From: DAOUJH01 sp965116555
Lineage (GTDB): Bacteria; Chloroflexota; Dehalococcoidia; Lucifugimonadales; QGNO01
Assembly (NCBI GenBank): GCA_965116555.1
Contig: OZ220698.1
Location: 434,001 to 498,000 of the forward strand
DNA: 64,000 nucleotides
Direction of reading: 5' to 3'
Part shown: piece after piece, positions 1 to 8,578 of the stretch
Numbering within the stretch: the stretch's first letter is position 1
Layout: each line of letters begins with the position of its first letter
Notes under the pieces: model-generated
The model's input: only the letters and a program-made list of their open reading frames with translations
Told to the model about the DNA's origin: nothing
The model's database searches: none
Made by a program: the position numbers and the translations under genes

Positions 1-378
1 GGCTTGGGAGCAGTAGAACACGCCGCTTAAGTTCACGTCGATCACCCGTTGCCACTCCTCTATCGGTAGGTCCCACGCGTTGCCCCTGGGCGCGTCTATT
101 CCCGCGTTGTTGACCAGGATGTCCAGACGGCCGTACTCTTCCAGGGCAAGCTCTACAAGGCGGAGGGCGTCTTCCGGTATGCTGGTGTCCATTACCATGT
201 GGCTTGCCCTACCGCCCTTGGAGCGCACCTCGTCAGCGGTAGCCGTCGAATCCTGAATGTCGCCGATGACTATCGCGGCGCCGGCTTCGGCAAGGACCTG
301 CGCAATGCCTCGTCCGATACCCTGTGCGGCCCCGGTGACTATGGCCACCTTTCCGTCGAGCCTGTAGCTGTCCGTCAT
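1..378 (-). CDS. SDR-family NAD(P)-dependent oxidoreductase, partial (3' end outside window)
   Basis: The reverse strand from an ATG at 378 reads 126 codons to the window edge without a stop. The N-terminus carries the short-chain dehydrogenase cofactor motif TGAAQGIG near residues 14-21, and NNAGID lies further on in the NNAG position. The catalytic Ser/Tyr/Lys part is beyond the window, so substrate and direction of reaction cannot be judged. A GGGAGG ribosome binding site sits just before the ATG. It runs in the same direction as the CoxG-like gene upstream (stop at 415), 36 bases away, so the two are probably co-transcribed. Confidence 0.88.
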   Translation of the reverse strand, partial: MTDSYRLDGKVAIVTGAAQGIGRGIAQVLAEAGAAIVIGDIQDSTATADEVRSKGGRASHMVMDTSIPEDALRLVELALEEYGRLDILVNNAGIDAPRGNAWDLPIEEWQRVIDVNLSGVFYCSQA

Positions 379-414
379 CCCGTTCCTCCCTGGGGATCCG
401 CCGGTTCCGTGAGC

Positions 415-861
415 TTAGACGCACTCCCCCGGCTTGCTTCGCTTTTCCAGGCAGTCAAAGATACTGTCCGCCAGAAAGACCGCAGCGCCTCTTGAAACAG
501 AGTCGGGCATCGCTGCCAGCAGTCCTCGTGGCTTCATCTCCGCGCTCCATATCAGCTTTGTCTGGCCCAGATGCTCCTTCAACCTCATTTCGGTCAGAAT
601 CTCAAAAGCGCTGCCAATGGACTTACCGTCTATCTTTATCCTGGCCTGATGATTCTCCATGCCCAGCACTTCAAAGTTCAGCGTGACCGTCCCCTTCAAG
701 AAAGTGAAAAAGTGGTCCACTTTGACAACGAAGCGCCTGGGGCTTTCTTCCTTGAAGCTCTTGATTCTGGGAATGCATTCACTTATCCCCCGGAGGTCAG
801 ACGTGAGTTTCCAGACCTCCTCCACGGGAGCATCGATTGAATATTCTTTCTCTACATGCAT
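415..861 (-). CDS. CoxG-like SRPBCC-domain protein
   Basis: This 148-residue protein opens with VEKEYSIDAPVEEVW, the usual first strand and helix of START/SRPBCC folds, and has the length and pattern of the carbon monoxide dehydrogenase subunit G (CoxG) family. The fold makes a deep hydrophobic pocket; CoxG proteins recruit their partner to the membrane or bind lipid-like ligands, but nothing here shows which ligand is used. No CO-dehydrogenase genes are visible nearby, so a Cox role is not supported. It is divergent from the acyl-CoA dehydrogenase at 904 across a 42-bp gap with an inverted repeat, which suggests shared control. Confidence 0.75.
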   Translation of the reverse strand: MHVEKEYSIDAPVEEVWKLTSDLRGISECIPRIKSFKEESPRRFVVKVDHFFTFLKGTVTLNFEVLGMENHQARIKIDGKSIGSAFEILTEMRLKEHLGQTKLIWSAEMKPRGLLAAMPDSVSRGAAVFLADSIFDCLEKRSKPGECV

Positions 862-862
862 A

Positions 863-884
863 ATTAGGTAATTATCGGCCTAAT
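863..884. promoter_or_regulatory. Inverted repeat in divergent promoter region
   Basis: ATTAGG and CCTAAT form a perfect 6-bp inverted repeat with a 10-bp spacer. They sit in the 42-bp AT-rich gap between the divergent CoxG-like gene and acyl-CoA dehydrogenase. Symmetry and position fit an operator for a dimeric repressor (inference); no regulator gene lies next to it. Confidence 0.35.
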
Positions 885-903
885 ATTAACCAGTACTGGG
901 TTT

Positions 904-2076
904 GTGTTGCAGTCCATGAGCACGGAAGACAAGAAAACCTTAGAAGACGTACAACACTTCTGCAATAATCTTCGCCCTTTGGAAGACATATTTTACCTTG
1001 AACACAGGTACAACGACCAACTGATTCCACTTGCACGGGAATCGAACATTCTGGGCATGCCGGTCAAGGAGCAGTACGGCGGCAGAGGTTTGAGCAGTTT
1101 GTTGTATGCGGAAGCTATTGAAAGCATCGCCGCGGAAGGCGCCGGTATACGGACGTTCTTCTCCGGGCATTCCTCTCTGGGGCAGAAGACCATACAGCAC
1201 TTTGGTACGGATCTGCAGAAGCAAAAGTATCTTGCCCCTTCAACCAGAGGGGAGATCATCTTGGCATTTGCCCTCACGGAGCCGGATGCGGGAAGCGATC
1301 CGCTCTCAATGACGATGAGCTGGGAGGACAAAGGCGACCACTATCTCCTGAACGGAGTCAAGTACCTCATCTCCAATGCGGGCATTGCCGATGTCATCAT
1401 CACGTTCGCCAGGGGGGCGGATGGATGGATAAGCGCTTTCCTTGTCGATACAAGGGAAGAGGGCATTGAGCGGGAGGATCTGACCGCAAAGATGGGCATG
1501 CCGACCACCAACACAGGCATGTTCGAGTTGACCGACTATCGAGTCCCCAGGGAGAACCTCCTCGGCAAGAAGGGCGACGGTTGGAACATAGCCAAGTATT
1601 CATTGTTGAACGGCCGCCTGAGCGTTGCCGCCGGCAGCGTTGGCACCATATCCGACTGCTTGGCGGAGTCCGTGAGCTTCGCCAAAGAGAGGGTGCAGCA
1701 CAGGAAAGCAATAGCCAGGCATCAACTTGTTCAAGAGCACATCGCGATAATGAAGACAAACTTGGAGTCGTCCAGGCTGATGGTCAGGAGGGCCGCCCAG
1801 CTGGTGGACAGGTTTGAGGCCGAAGGCGACGACGAATCGTTCGAAGCTGCCGATACCGCGGTAGCCGAGGCCAAGTTTCACGCCACCAATGCCGCCTGGG
1901 ACGCCGCCGATAGGGGTGTTCAGATATTAGGAGGTAGGGGATGGTCGTTCCTCTACAGGCCGGGCAGGCACCTTGTGGATACCAGGGTCTGCCGCATATA
2001 TGAAGGAACCGATGAGATTATGAAGCTGAAGATAGCATCGGCGCTTCTGGGTAAAGGGTTCGAGGCCTACCGCTAG
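904..2076 (+). CDS. Acyl-CoA dehydrogenase family flavoprotein
   Basis: A full-length (390 aa) acyl-CoA dehydrogenase, which uses FAD to introduce an alpha,beta double bond into an acyl-CoA. The signature FALTEPDAGSD is at about residues 122-132 and the C-terminal YEGTDEI at about 366-372. The Glu of YEGT is the catalytic base in the medium-chain enzyme family, so activity is expected. Acyl chain specificity cannot be read. The start is uncertain: GTG at 904, TTG at 907 and ATG at 916 are all in frame and none has a strong ribosome binding site. It precedes the MaoC/CoA-transferase operon on the same strand by 60 bases, consistent with a shared acyl-CoA degradation pathway. Confidence 0.92.
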   Translation: MLQSMSTEDKKTLEDVQHFCNNLRPLEDIFYLEHRYNDQLIPLARESNILGMPVKEQYGGRGLSSLLYAEAIESIAAEGAGIRTFFSGHSSLGQKTIQHFGTDLQKQKYLAPSTRGEIILAFALTEPDAGSDPLSMTMSWEDKGDHYLLNGVKYLISNAGIADVIITFARGADGWISAFLVDTREEGIEREDLTAKMGMPTTNTGMFELTDYRVPRENLLGKKGDGWNIAKYSLLNGRLSVAAGSVGTISDCLAESVSFAKERVQHRKAIARHQLVQEHIAIMKTNLESSRLMVRRAAQLVDRFEAEGDDESFEAADTAVAEAKFHATNAAWDAADRGVQILGGRGWSFLYRPGRHLVDTRVCRIYEGTDEIMKLKIASALLGKGFEAYR

Positions 2077-2136
2077 GCGGTGTATATTTGGTAGGGTTGA
2101 TAATGCTCAGTGATTTGCCGTGGTGGGTAGGGACAT

Positions 2137-3486
2137 ATGACCATAGAGCAGACGTTTGAAGAAGCCATTGCCGAGTACCTGCAGCGATGCCAGGAGCAGA
2201 TAGGCAAAGAGCGCATGGAGGGGTTGCCTCCGGGCCCGCCGTCCCCCTACGACCAGTCCGGGCCGCCATACGAATCGCCGTTGCGGCTCGACGCCAGGAC
2301 TATACGCAACTACGCGTTCAGCATAGGCGACGACAATCCCCTCTTCACCGACCCGGAGTACGGCAAGCGGACTCGCTACGGCTCCCAGATTGCTCCCGGC
2401 CCCATCATGGTCGTGGTGCGGGCAGGCGGAGGCCAGGGCCCGATGAGGCCGCAAGGATACCCCGTAGCCGACTTTGTGGCAGGGACGGCGTGGGAGTTTT
2501 ACGACGTTATCCGTCTGGGTACCGGACCAATCCGGTCTTCCAAGACGGATCGGGAGGTATTCCAAAAACAGGGATCGCGTGGCGGGCTTATCTTCCTCAT
2601 CTGCGAGCTGTTCTACCGGGACGCCCACGGAGATCTGCCCGCCAAGGCCTACGGGACTTTGATTATGGTACCCACGGAGAGCATGGGAAGCTCCAGGGCT
2701 ATGTCCGTGGACAGGCTGGGCGAGCAGATGATGTACGACCGCGGCACCCAGCGATATGATCCCGATGAGATCGCGGGATACATGGAGCTGATGGGCAAAC
2801 CCAAGCGTCGCGGAGCGGAGACCCTGTACTGGGAAGACGTGGAGGTCGGCCAGGAGCTGTACCCGTTGGTGCTGCCACCATGGACTCTGCAGGACCAGAT
2901 AGCCAATAACTTGGCCCGCTCGCTGACGGGCCGCAACGCCGGCGCACTCGATGATGAGCTGGCGTTCGAGCAGGTGTTTCACGGGCTGCAGTCCCACAGA
3001 GGCGGGGCTCGCACCCATCCCGTTTCCATGTGGCCATGGACTCCCAATTCCGAGCACGAAGACGCCCTGCTCGCGGCCTACAGAGGCCAATCCGGGCCGT
3101 TCGACCACGGAGTGCAGCGGTTCCAGATACCGCAGCAGCTGCTCACCAACTGGATGGGAGACGACGGGTTTGTGAGGCGTTATCAGACCGCCATCCGCCG
3201 TCCCGTATACTATGGCGATGTGACCATTTACCGAGGCCGGATAGCCAAGAAGTTCACGGAGCGGCAGACCGGAGAAAACGCACCGGGTGCGGCGCCTGGA
3301 GACGTGGAGTACAATGCCGTCGGAATAAGGATGGAAGGTGTCAACCAGACGGGAGAAGTGCAGGCCCAGGGCACCGCCGTGGTGTATCTGCCCTCCAGGA
3401 AGACCGGCCACGTCCATCTGCCGGTTCCGCACCTGGCACAGCCGCCTTATGTGCCTTACGAGACGTTCTATAGAGACTGGTTCTAG
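2137..3486 (+). CDS. MaoC-like / FAS1-type dehydratase-domain protein (double hot dog), copy 1
   Basis: This 449-residue protein has the size of two fused hot-dog domains. The N-terminal half has a hydratase-like segment SIGDDNPLF around residues 63-71, followed by RTRYGSQIAP. This resembles the MaoC/R-hydratase motif (GDxNPxH), but the catalytic His position holds Phe. The C-terminal half (from about 230) has a second hot-dog-like stretch. Family members hydrate enoyl-CoA thioesters such as mesaconyl-CoA, but the changed residue makes hydratase activity uncertain. The next gene is a close paralogue, so this is a tandem duplication. The first gene of a run that ends with two CoA-transferases. 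Confidence 0.75.
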   Translation: MTIEQTFEEAIAEYLQRCQEQIGKERMEGLPPGPPSPYDQSGPPYESPLRLDARTIRNYAFSIGDDNPLFTDPEYGKRTRYGSQIAPGPIMVVVRAGGGQGPMRPQGYPVADFVAGTAWEFYDVIRLGTGPIRSSKTDREVFQKQGSRGGLIFLICELFYRDAHGDLPAKAYGTLIMVPTESMGSSRAMSVDRLGEQMMYDRGTQRYDPDEIAGYMELMGKPKRRGAETLYWEDVEVGQELYPLVLPPWTLQDQIANNLARSLTGRNAGALDDELAFEQVFHGLQSHRGGARTHPVSMWPWTPNSEHEDALLAAYRGQSGPFDHGVQRFQIPQQLLTNWMGDDGFVRRYQTAIRRPVYYGDVTIYRGRIAKKFTERQTGENAPGAAPGDVEYNAVGIRMEGVNQTGEVQAQGTAVVYLPSRKTGHVHLPVPHLAQPPYVPYETFYRDWF

Positions 3487-3524
3487 CCGCCGATGTAATT
3501 CAGGGTTAAAAGGGGAGGAGAACT

Positions 3525-4880
3525 ATGGCGACACAGACTTTTGAAGAGGCCATAGCTGAGTACATAGAGCGCTGCTATGAGTCGGTGGGGAAGGAGCGGG
3601 AGGAAGGACATCCGCCGGGGCCGGGCACTCCGTATCCCATCGGCGAACCTCCCTACGAGGCTGCAATAAGGCTGGATGAGCGTACAATCCGCAACTACGC
3701 CATCAGCATAGGGAACACCAACCCGCTCTATACGGACCCGGAGTACGGAAGGCGTACCAGGTACGGCGCCATGCTTGCGCCCAATACGGCCCTCATCCTT
3801 GTGCGCAGTCCCGGCGGCCAGGGGCCTACGCGCCCTGAGGGCTATCCCGTGGGGGACTTCTTTTCGGGGCTGGCTTGGGAGTTCTTCGACGTGCTGAGGG
3901 TTGGTGACGCGCGCTTTAAGAACACCAAGAAGACCAGCGAGTTCTTCGAAAAATCGGGTTCACGCGGGCAGTTGCTTTTCCTCATTGAAGAGATCAAGTA
4001 CTGGAATGCTCACGCAGACCTGGTGGGCAAGTGCTACGGCACTCTGATTCTGGTGCCCATCGAGAGCATGGGCGGATCACGGACTATGAACGTGGAGCGC
4101 CTGGGCGAACAGCTCATGTATGAACGTTCCACTTCCAACTACAACCAAGAGCAGATGGACGAATACGTGTCACTTATGGAGGCCAGTACCCGCAGGGGTT
4201 CCCAGACCCTGTACTGGGAGGACGTGCAGGTCGGAGATAAGCTTGGGCCTCTCGTGGTGCCTCCGTTCACTTTGATTGACCAGACGGTGCAACGGGTGGT
4301 CAACGCTGCCGCTACGGGAAGGTACGGGACATCGGGAGACGAACTGGCATTCGAGCCGGTGTATCACCACAACATTCAAGGGATGGGCGGCTACGGTAAA
4401 GGCTTTGCCCATCCCGTAACCCGCTGGCCCCACGGACCCGGAGACGAGCATCAGGACGCTCTCATGGCGGCTTATAGAGGCCAGCCGGGGCCGTTCGACG
4501 GCGGTCAGCACAGGTCTCAGCTGCCCCACAGACTCATCAGCGACTGGATGGGAGACGATGGTTTCATCAGGAGATACCAGTGTGCCCTACGCAAGCCCGT
4601 CTACTACGGAGACACCACCTTTTACACCGCTGAGGTAGTGAAGAAGTTCAAGGAGTCCCAGGAAGGCGACAACGAGTCGGGAGGGCAACCGGGTAAGGCG
4701 GAGTACCACGCGGTGGGTCTGAAGCTGGAAGGGAAGAACCAGGTGGGTGAGACCCAGATGCAGGGCACTATCGCCGTGTACCTGCCGTCTCGTGAGGGCG
4801 GCCCGGTCCAGTTACCGGTGCCGCACAGGGGCAATCCTCCCTACGTGCCGTACGAGACCTTCTACAGAGACTGGTACTAG
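3525..4880 (+). CDS. MaoC-like / FAS1-type dehydratase-domain protein (double hot dog), copy 2
   Basis: A 451-residue paralogue of the preceding gene, alignable almost end to end, including the shared N-terminus (TFEEAIAEY) and C-terminus (VPYETFYRDW). The motif region reads SIGNTNPLYTD, so here both the Asp and the His of the canonical hydratase motif are replaced (Asn and Tyr). The two copies may form a heteromeric enzyme or may bind rather than hydrate the thioester; this is inference. A clear GGGGAGGAG ribosome binding site precedes the ATG, 38 bases after the previous stop. Part of the acyl-CoA operon ending at 7474. Confidence 0.75.
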   Translation: MATQTFEEAIAEYIERCYESVGKEREEGHPPGPGTPYPIGEPPYEAAIRLDERTIRNYAISIGNTNPLYTDPEYGRRTRYGAMLAPNTALILVRSPGGQGPTRPEGYPVGDFFSGLAWEFFDVLRVGDARFKNTKKTSEFFEKSGSRGQLLFLIEEIKYWNAHADLVGKCYGTLILVPIESMGGSRTMNVERLGEQLMYERSTSNYNQEQMDEYVSLMEASTRRGSQTLYWEDVQVGDKLGPLVVPPFTLIDQTVQRVVNAAATGRYGTSGDELAFEPVYHHNIQGMGGYGKGFAHPVTRWPHGPGDEHQDALMAAYRGQPGPFDGGQHRSQLPHRLISDWMGDDGFIRRYQCALRKPVYYGDTTFYTAEVVKKFKESQEGDNESGGQPGKAEYHAVGLKLEGKNQVGETQMQGTIAVYLPSREGGPVQLPVPHRGNPPYVPYETFYRDWY

Positions 4881-4913
4881 GCTGACCGGCCGACACCGAA
4901 AGGACACTTCCCT

Positions 4914-6251
4914 ATGAAGATGGACGGGATGCTCAGTGGAATACGCGTGTTGGACTCCACCACGGCCGTGGCAATGCCCACGGCTATGCACATCCTCGCC
5001 GACATGGGCGCCGAGGTGATCAAGATAGAGGCCCCTACCAGGGAGGAGGCTGGCCGGCGTGATGAGAGCTTTCAGTACCTTCAACACAGCAAGAAGAGCA
5101 TGACCATCAACCTGAAAGCCCCCGGCGGCGTCCAGCTTTATAAAGACCTGGTCGGCAAGAGCGACGTTCTGGTAGAGAACAACCGCGCCGGAACCCTGGA
5201 CCGCCTTGGCGTGGGTTACAGCGAACTGATCAAGGTAAAGCCGGACATCATCCTCCTTTCCAACACCGGATTTGGGCAGACCGGCCCCTGGAAGCGCTAT
5301 GCCGGTATAGGAACGTTTCTGGAGCTGATAACCGGAGTCAGCCACTTCACGGGCTATCTGGATCAAGGGCCCAGGCAGGTTGGCAACGCCTGGATAGACA
5401 TACACGTGGCCTGGATGGCGGTCTTCTCTGTACTGGCTGCGCTCCACTGGCGTGAGGAGAGCGGGGAAGGACAGCACATAGACTTTTCCATGTACCAGGT
5501 TGGCGTTTCAACCTTGGGAGCGGAGCTGCTTGATTTCATCGTGAACGGCAATGTAGGGAAGCAGATGGGGAACCGTCATCCGGTTCATGCCCCGCACGGT
5601 GTCTACCCATGCCGCGGCGACGACAAGTGGATAGCCATAGCCGTAGAGAACGATGAGGAGTGGCGCGCCTTGCTCAAGTCCATGGGCGACCCAAAATGGG
5701 CGGACAACCCCAAGTTTGAAGATGCCCTGTCGCGCCATCACAACCAGGATGAAATAGACGGCCATATCGCTGAGTGGACAAAAGACTGGGACTTCTATGA
5801 GCTTATGCACCTGCTTCAAGCCAGCGGCGTCATAGCCTCAGTAGTCCCCAACACGGCTGAACTCATGACCGATCCCCACATGAAGGCCAGAGGCTTCTAC
5901 GAAAAGCTGACCCACTCGCCTGAATCCGGCCTCGGCGACAGGATTCTTATCGGCAGGCCCTGGAAGGTCTCCAAGACGCCGTCCAGGTTCCGCGGGCCGG
6001 CCCCAACGCTGGGACAGGACAACGATTACGTCATGAAAGAGGTCCTGAAGCGCACCCAGGACGAGATGGATAAGCTGTATGAGGCCGGAGTGCTGGCCAA
6101 GCAGGCTCCTGAGCGGACGGCCACACCGCCGCGACCACAGGCGGTTCCCGCTCGACCCAGGCCTGGCGCTGCTAACCCTGCTCCCAGCTTGGAAGACGGC
6201 ACCCTTGCCTATATAGACCCCGACTACCAGAAGCGCTTGGGGGTGGAGTGA
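4914..6251 (+). CDS. CaiB/BaiF (family III) CoA-transferase, Asp-containing subunit
   Basis: A 445-residue class III CoA-transferase, which moves CoA between carboxylic acids through an aspartyl-CoA intermediate. The N-terminal Rossmann part has DMGAEVIKIEAP (about 30-41) and the family landmark GEGQHIDFSM near 184-193. Aligned back from that landmark, Asp162 (in AWIDIHVAW) falls at the catalytic Asp position, so the subunit should be active. The C-terminus carries a Pro/Ala-rich linker before the end. Its stop overlaps the start of the next CoA-transferase by one base, which indicates tight coupling of the pair. The substrate is not identifiable. Confidence 0.9.
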   Translation: MKMDGMLSGIRVLDSTTAVAMPTAMHILADMGAEVIKIEAPTREEAGRRDESFQYLQHSKKSMTINLKAPGGVQLYKDLVGKSDVLVENNRAGTLDRLGVGYSELIKVKPDIILLSNTGFGQTGPWKRYAGIGTFLELITGVSHFTGYLDQGPRQVGNAWIDIHVAWMAVFSVLAALHWREESGEGQHIDFSMYQVGVSTLGAELLDFIVNGNVGKQMGNRHPVHAPHGVYPCRGDDKWIAIAVENDEEWRALLKSMGDPKWADNPKFEDALSRHHNQDEIDGHIAEWTKDWDFYELMHLLQASGVIASVVPNTAELMTDPHMKARGFYEKLTHSPESGLGDRILIGRPWKVSKTPSRFRGPAPTLGQDNDYVMKEVLKRTQDEMDKLYEAGVLAKQAPERTATPPRPQAVPARPRPGAANPAPSLEDGTLAYIDPDYQKRLGVE

Positions 6252-7474
6252 TGGGCGGCGGCGTGTTCGGAAAGTTCCGCGTCGTGGACATGACCAGGGG
6301 CATAGCGGGGCCTTTTACCAGCAAGCTCCTAGCCGACTATGGGGCAGACGTGATCAAGGTCGAACCGCCTCACGGCGACCCTTCCAGGCAGATGGGCCCC
6401 TTCGCCGGAGATGACCCACACCCGGAGAAGAGCCTGCTCTTCCTCTATCTCAATTGCAATAAACGGGGAGTAACCCTGGACGTTGAAACCAGCGCCGGAA
6501 GAAAGCTCCTCCTTGACCTGTTGAAAACGGCGGACGTCCTGATGGAAGACTACACCCCGGGATATCTGGATAGCTTGCAGATGGGCTACCCGCGCCTGGA
6601 GGAGATCAACCCCAAGCTGGTGATGACCTCTATCACCCCGTTCGGCCAGACGGGGCCTTACAAGAACTACAAGGGCAACGACCTTGTCTACTATGCCATG
6701 GGCGGCATGATGTACACCAGCGGCGCATACCACAGGGAACCGCTTAAGCACGGCCAACCGCAGAGCCTCTACCTGGGCGGCATAGTGGCAGCTTACGCTA
6801 CATCTGCGGCGCTCTTTGCCAGGAGGACGCTGGGCCAAGGACAGCACGTCGATCTGTCTCTATCGGAGGTCATGGCCGCCGACCATTACCAGCCTGCGGC
6901 CAGGTATGCCTTTTCAGGTGCGGTAACTCGGCGCGCCCCCAAGAGCGATACCGGCCAGGAGAAGGGCACCGGCTTCCTGGGCATGGTTCCGGCAAAGGAC
7001 GGGTACGTTAGGGCCTCCATCAGCCCTCCGCAAAGGCTTTATGCGCGCTCTGGGCCTCAGCCCTGGCATGAGTACGCCGCTTTGCTGGGGCGCCCGGAAA
7101 TCGGTGATGCCCTGGCGGAAGCAACCAGCACAGAGGAGATCGATGAGATACTGCTGCCGGTGATAAGAGAGATGCCCAAGCTGGAGTACTACCACAGGTT
7201 GATGACAAACGAATGGCTGGCGGCGGCGGCACAGACTCCGCAGGACTTGGCCGATTGCCCGCAGCTTGAGGAACGGGACTACTTCACGGAGGTGGAGCAT
7301 CCCGTCATTGGCCGTGTCAAATTCCCGGGAGAAGTGGTGAGACTGCCCAGCTCTCCCTGGAGCCTGCGATTTCCCGCTCCTCTCCTTGGTCAGCACAACA
7401 GGGCCGTCTTCTGCGGAGAGTTAGGCCGTGGCAAGGACGAGCTTGTTGGGCTTAGGCAAGTCGGCGCAATCTAA
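6251..7474 (+). CDS. CaiB/BaiF (family III) CoA-transferase, subunit lacking the catalytic Asp
   Basis: A 407-residue class III CoA-transferase homologue (DYGADVIKVEPP near 29-40; GQGQHVDLSL later). When the region before GQGQHVD is aligned with active members, the catalytic Asp position holds Leu (about residue 173, in QSLYLGG). It overlaps the preceding Asp-containing paralogue by one base. The likely reading is a heteromeric CoA-transferase with one catalytic and one non-catalytic subunit, as known for benzylsuccinate CoA-transferase BbsEF (family knowledge; assignment here is inference). The ATG at 6251 is preferred over GTG 6248. An equivalent pair lies at 47998-50564. Confidence 0.88.
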   Translation: MGGGVFGKFRVVDMTRGIAGPFTSKLLADYGADVIKVEPPHGDPSRQMGPFAGDDPHPEKSLLFLYLNCNKRGVTLDVETSAGRKLLLDLLKTADVLMEDYTPGYLDSLQMGYPRLEEINPKLVMTSITPFGQTGPYKNYKGNDLVYYAMGGMMYTSGAYHREPLKHGQPQSLYLGGIVAAYATSAALFARRTLGQGQHVDLSLSEVMAADHYQPAARYAFSGAVTRRAPKSDTGQEKGTGFLGMVPAKDGYVRASISPPQRLYARSGPQPWHEYAALLGRPEIGDALAEATSTEEIDEILLPVIREMPKLEYYHRLMTNEWLAAAAQTPQDLADCPQLEERDYFTEVEHPVIGRVKFPGEVVRLPSSPWSLRFPAPLLGQHNRAVFCGELGRGKDELVGLRQVGAI

Positions 7475-7525
7475 AGCCCCAGCCCCTATACCCACACGCC
7501 TGCGCAGGGAGACTTTTGCATAATC

Positions 7526-7549
7526 TCTTCCCCCTTGAATGGGGGAAGA
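7526..7549. repeat. Intergenic hairpin repeat (copy 1), likely also a bidirectional terminator
   Basis: CTTCCCCC and GGGGGAAG pair around a 6-base loop, followed by TGAGATGGGGGTGA. A near-identical unit occurs at 54374-54396. Here it lies between two convergent genes, where a strong stem could end transcription from both sides. The recurrence suggests a dispersed REP-like element. Confidence 0.55.
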
Positions 7550-7607
7550 CTGAGATGGGGGTGAGTCCGTTCACCCAGCATGCCCGCTCTGTACCGGTGG
7601 ACTCCTG

Positions 7608-8459
7608 CTAGGAACGCATCTCCCCGGTGACTTTCCGCTGCCGCTTTTCCAAGAAAGCCGGCGTGGCGTCGTCGCTGTCCTTGCTCAACTGGCCTACCAT
7701 GAAGTTCAGGGTGTACTGCATGTCCCATGCCGCTTGCTCAGGCAGCTCTCTGCTCTTCACCGCGAACTCTTTGAGCATTCGCACTGCTACCGGGGGCATC
7801 TGACATATCCTCTCGGCAAGCTCTTCGCAGCGAGCCATCAGTTGGTCGTGGGGCACAGTCTCATAGATAAGGCCAATTCTCTCCGCTTCCTTGGCGTCTA
7901 TCGGCTCATCGGTCAGAAGCATCTTCATGGCGTGAGCGTAGTTAAGCTGGCGTATTAGGTGAGTTGCGGAAGGCCCGCTGCCAATCCCACCCCTGTTGGA
8001 AAGCAGCGCAAAGTAGAAGCGGGCGTGCTCCTCACAGGCTATACGGATGTCAACGGTGTTGAGCAGCATGTAGAGCCCGGCGCCTGCGGCCCACCCGTTG
8101 ACCGCCGCTATCACCGGCTTCCACACGCGTGGGAAGTCAACGCCTCCCCCAAAGACCACAATGTCGCGCCCGTTCACCGTCCCGGCTCTTGGCCAGAAGA
8201 AGTTCTCAGCCTGCTGATTCCGCACGTCGTCGTAGGACATGCCTGGGGGTGGAGGCTGGATGTGATGACCGGCAGAGAAATGCCTGTCGCCAATTCCGGT
8301 TAGGATCATCACCCTCATCTCTCTGTCCTGCCAGAAATCCCGGTAGGCCTCTCCCATCTCCTCCATGACCTGGGAGTCCATCACGTTGGCCTTGGTCGGG
8401 TTGTTGACGGTCAGATAGGCAACGCTTCCCTTCTTTTCGTAAATCGTCTTCTTTGGCAT
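7608..8459 (-). CDS. Enoyl-CoA hydratase/isomerase-family (crotonase) protein, copy 1
   Basis: A 283-residue crotonase-fold protein. N-terminal KKTIYEKKGSVAYLTVNNPTKAN is the usual first strand and turn, HFSAGHHIQPP gives part of the acyl-CoA oxyanion hole, and AAVNGWAAGAG is the second oxyanion-hole loop. The segment that normally contains the catalytic Glu reads LLSNRGGIGSGPSA, so ordinary enoyl-CoA hydration is not certain. A GGAGG ribosome binding site precedes the ATG and a good promoter lies upstream (8486-8513). It is convergent with the CoA-transferase operon. Three further intact paralogues and one fragment lie in this window. Confidence 0.88.
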   Translation of the reverse strand: MPKKTIYEKKGSVAYLTVNNPTKANVMDSQVMEEMGEAYRDFWQDREMRVMILTGIGDRHFSAGHHIQPPPPGMSYDDVRNQQAENFFWPRAGTVNGRDIVVFGGGVDFPRVWKPVIAAVNGWAAGAGLYMLLNTVDIRIACEEHARFYFALLSNRGGIGSGPSATHLIRQLNYAHAMKMLLTDEPIDAKEAERIGLIYETVPHDQLMARCEELAERICQMPPVAVRMLKEFAVKSRELPEQAAWDMQYTLNFMVGQLSKDSDDATPAFLEKRQRKVTGEMRS

Positions 8460-8485
8460 AGTTCACCTCCGCAATCCTTGTCCTG

Positions 8486-8513
8486 TATATATCCGTTTGT
8501 GGGGACTAGTCAA
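8486..8513 (-). promoter_or_regulatory. Sigma-70-type promoter of crotonase copy 1
   Basis: On the minus strand TTGACT (8513-8508) is followed after 16 bases by TATATA (8491-8486), 26 bases before the crotonase ATG. The same TTGACT...TATA layout precedes the crotonase at 62549 and the rebuilt one at 46984. Confidence 0.55.
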
Positions 8514-8578
8514 GCGTTAGATTGGAAAGGTGTGATTTGCAGAGCCCAGCACACAAGGCGTTTGACAGTGTGCAATCT

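Noticed and set aside
2107..3432. Long antisense ORF of 441 codons opposite the first MaoC-like gene
   Set aside because: The plus-strand protein has a clear family and a close paralogue next to it; the antisense product is rich in His, Arg and Leu and matches nothing.
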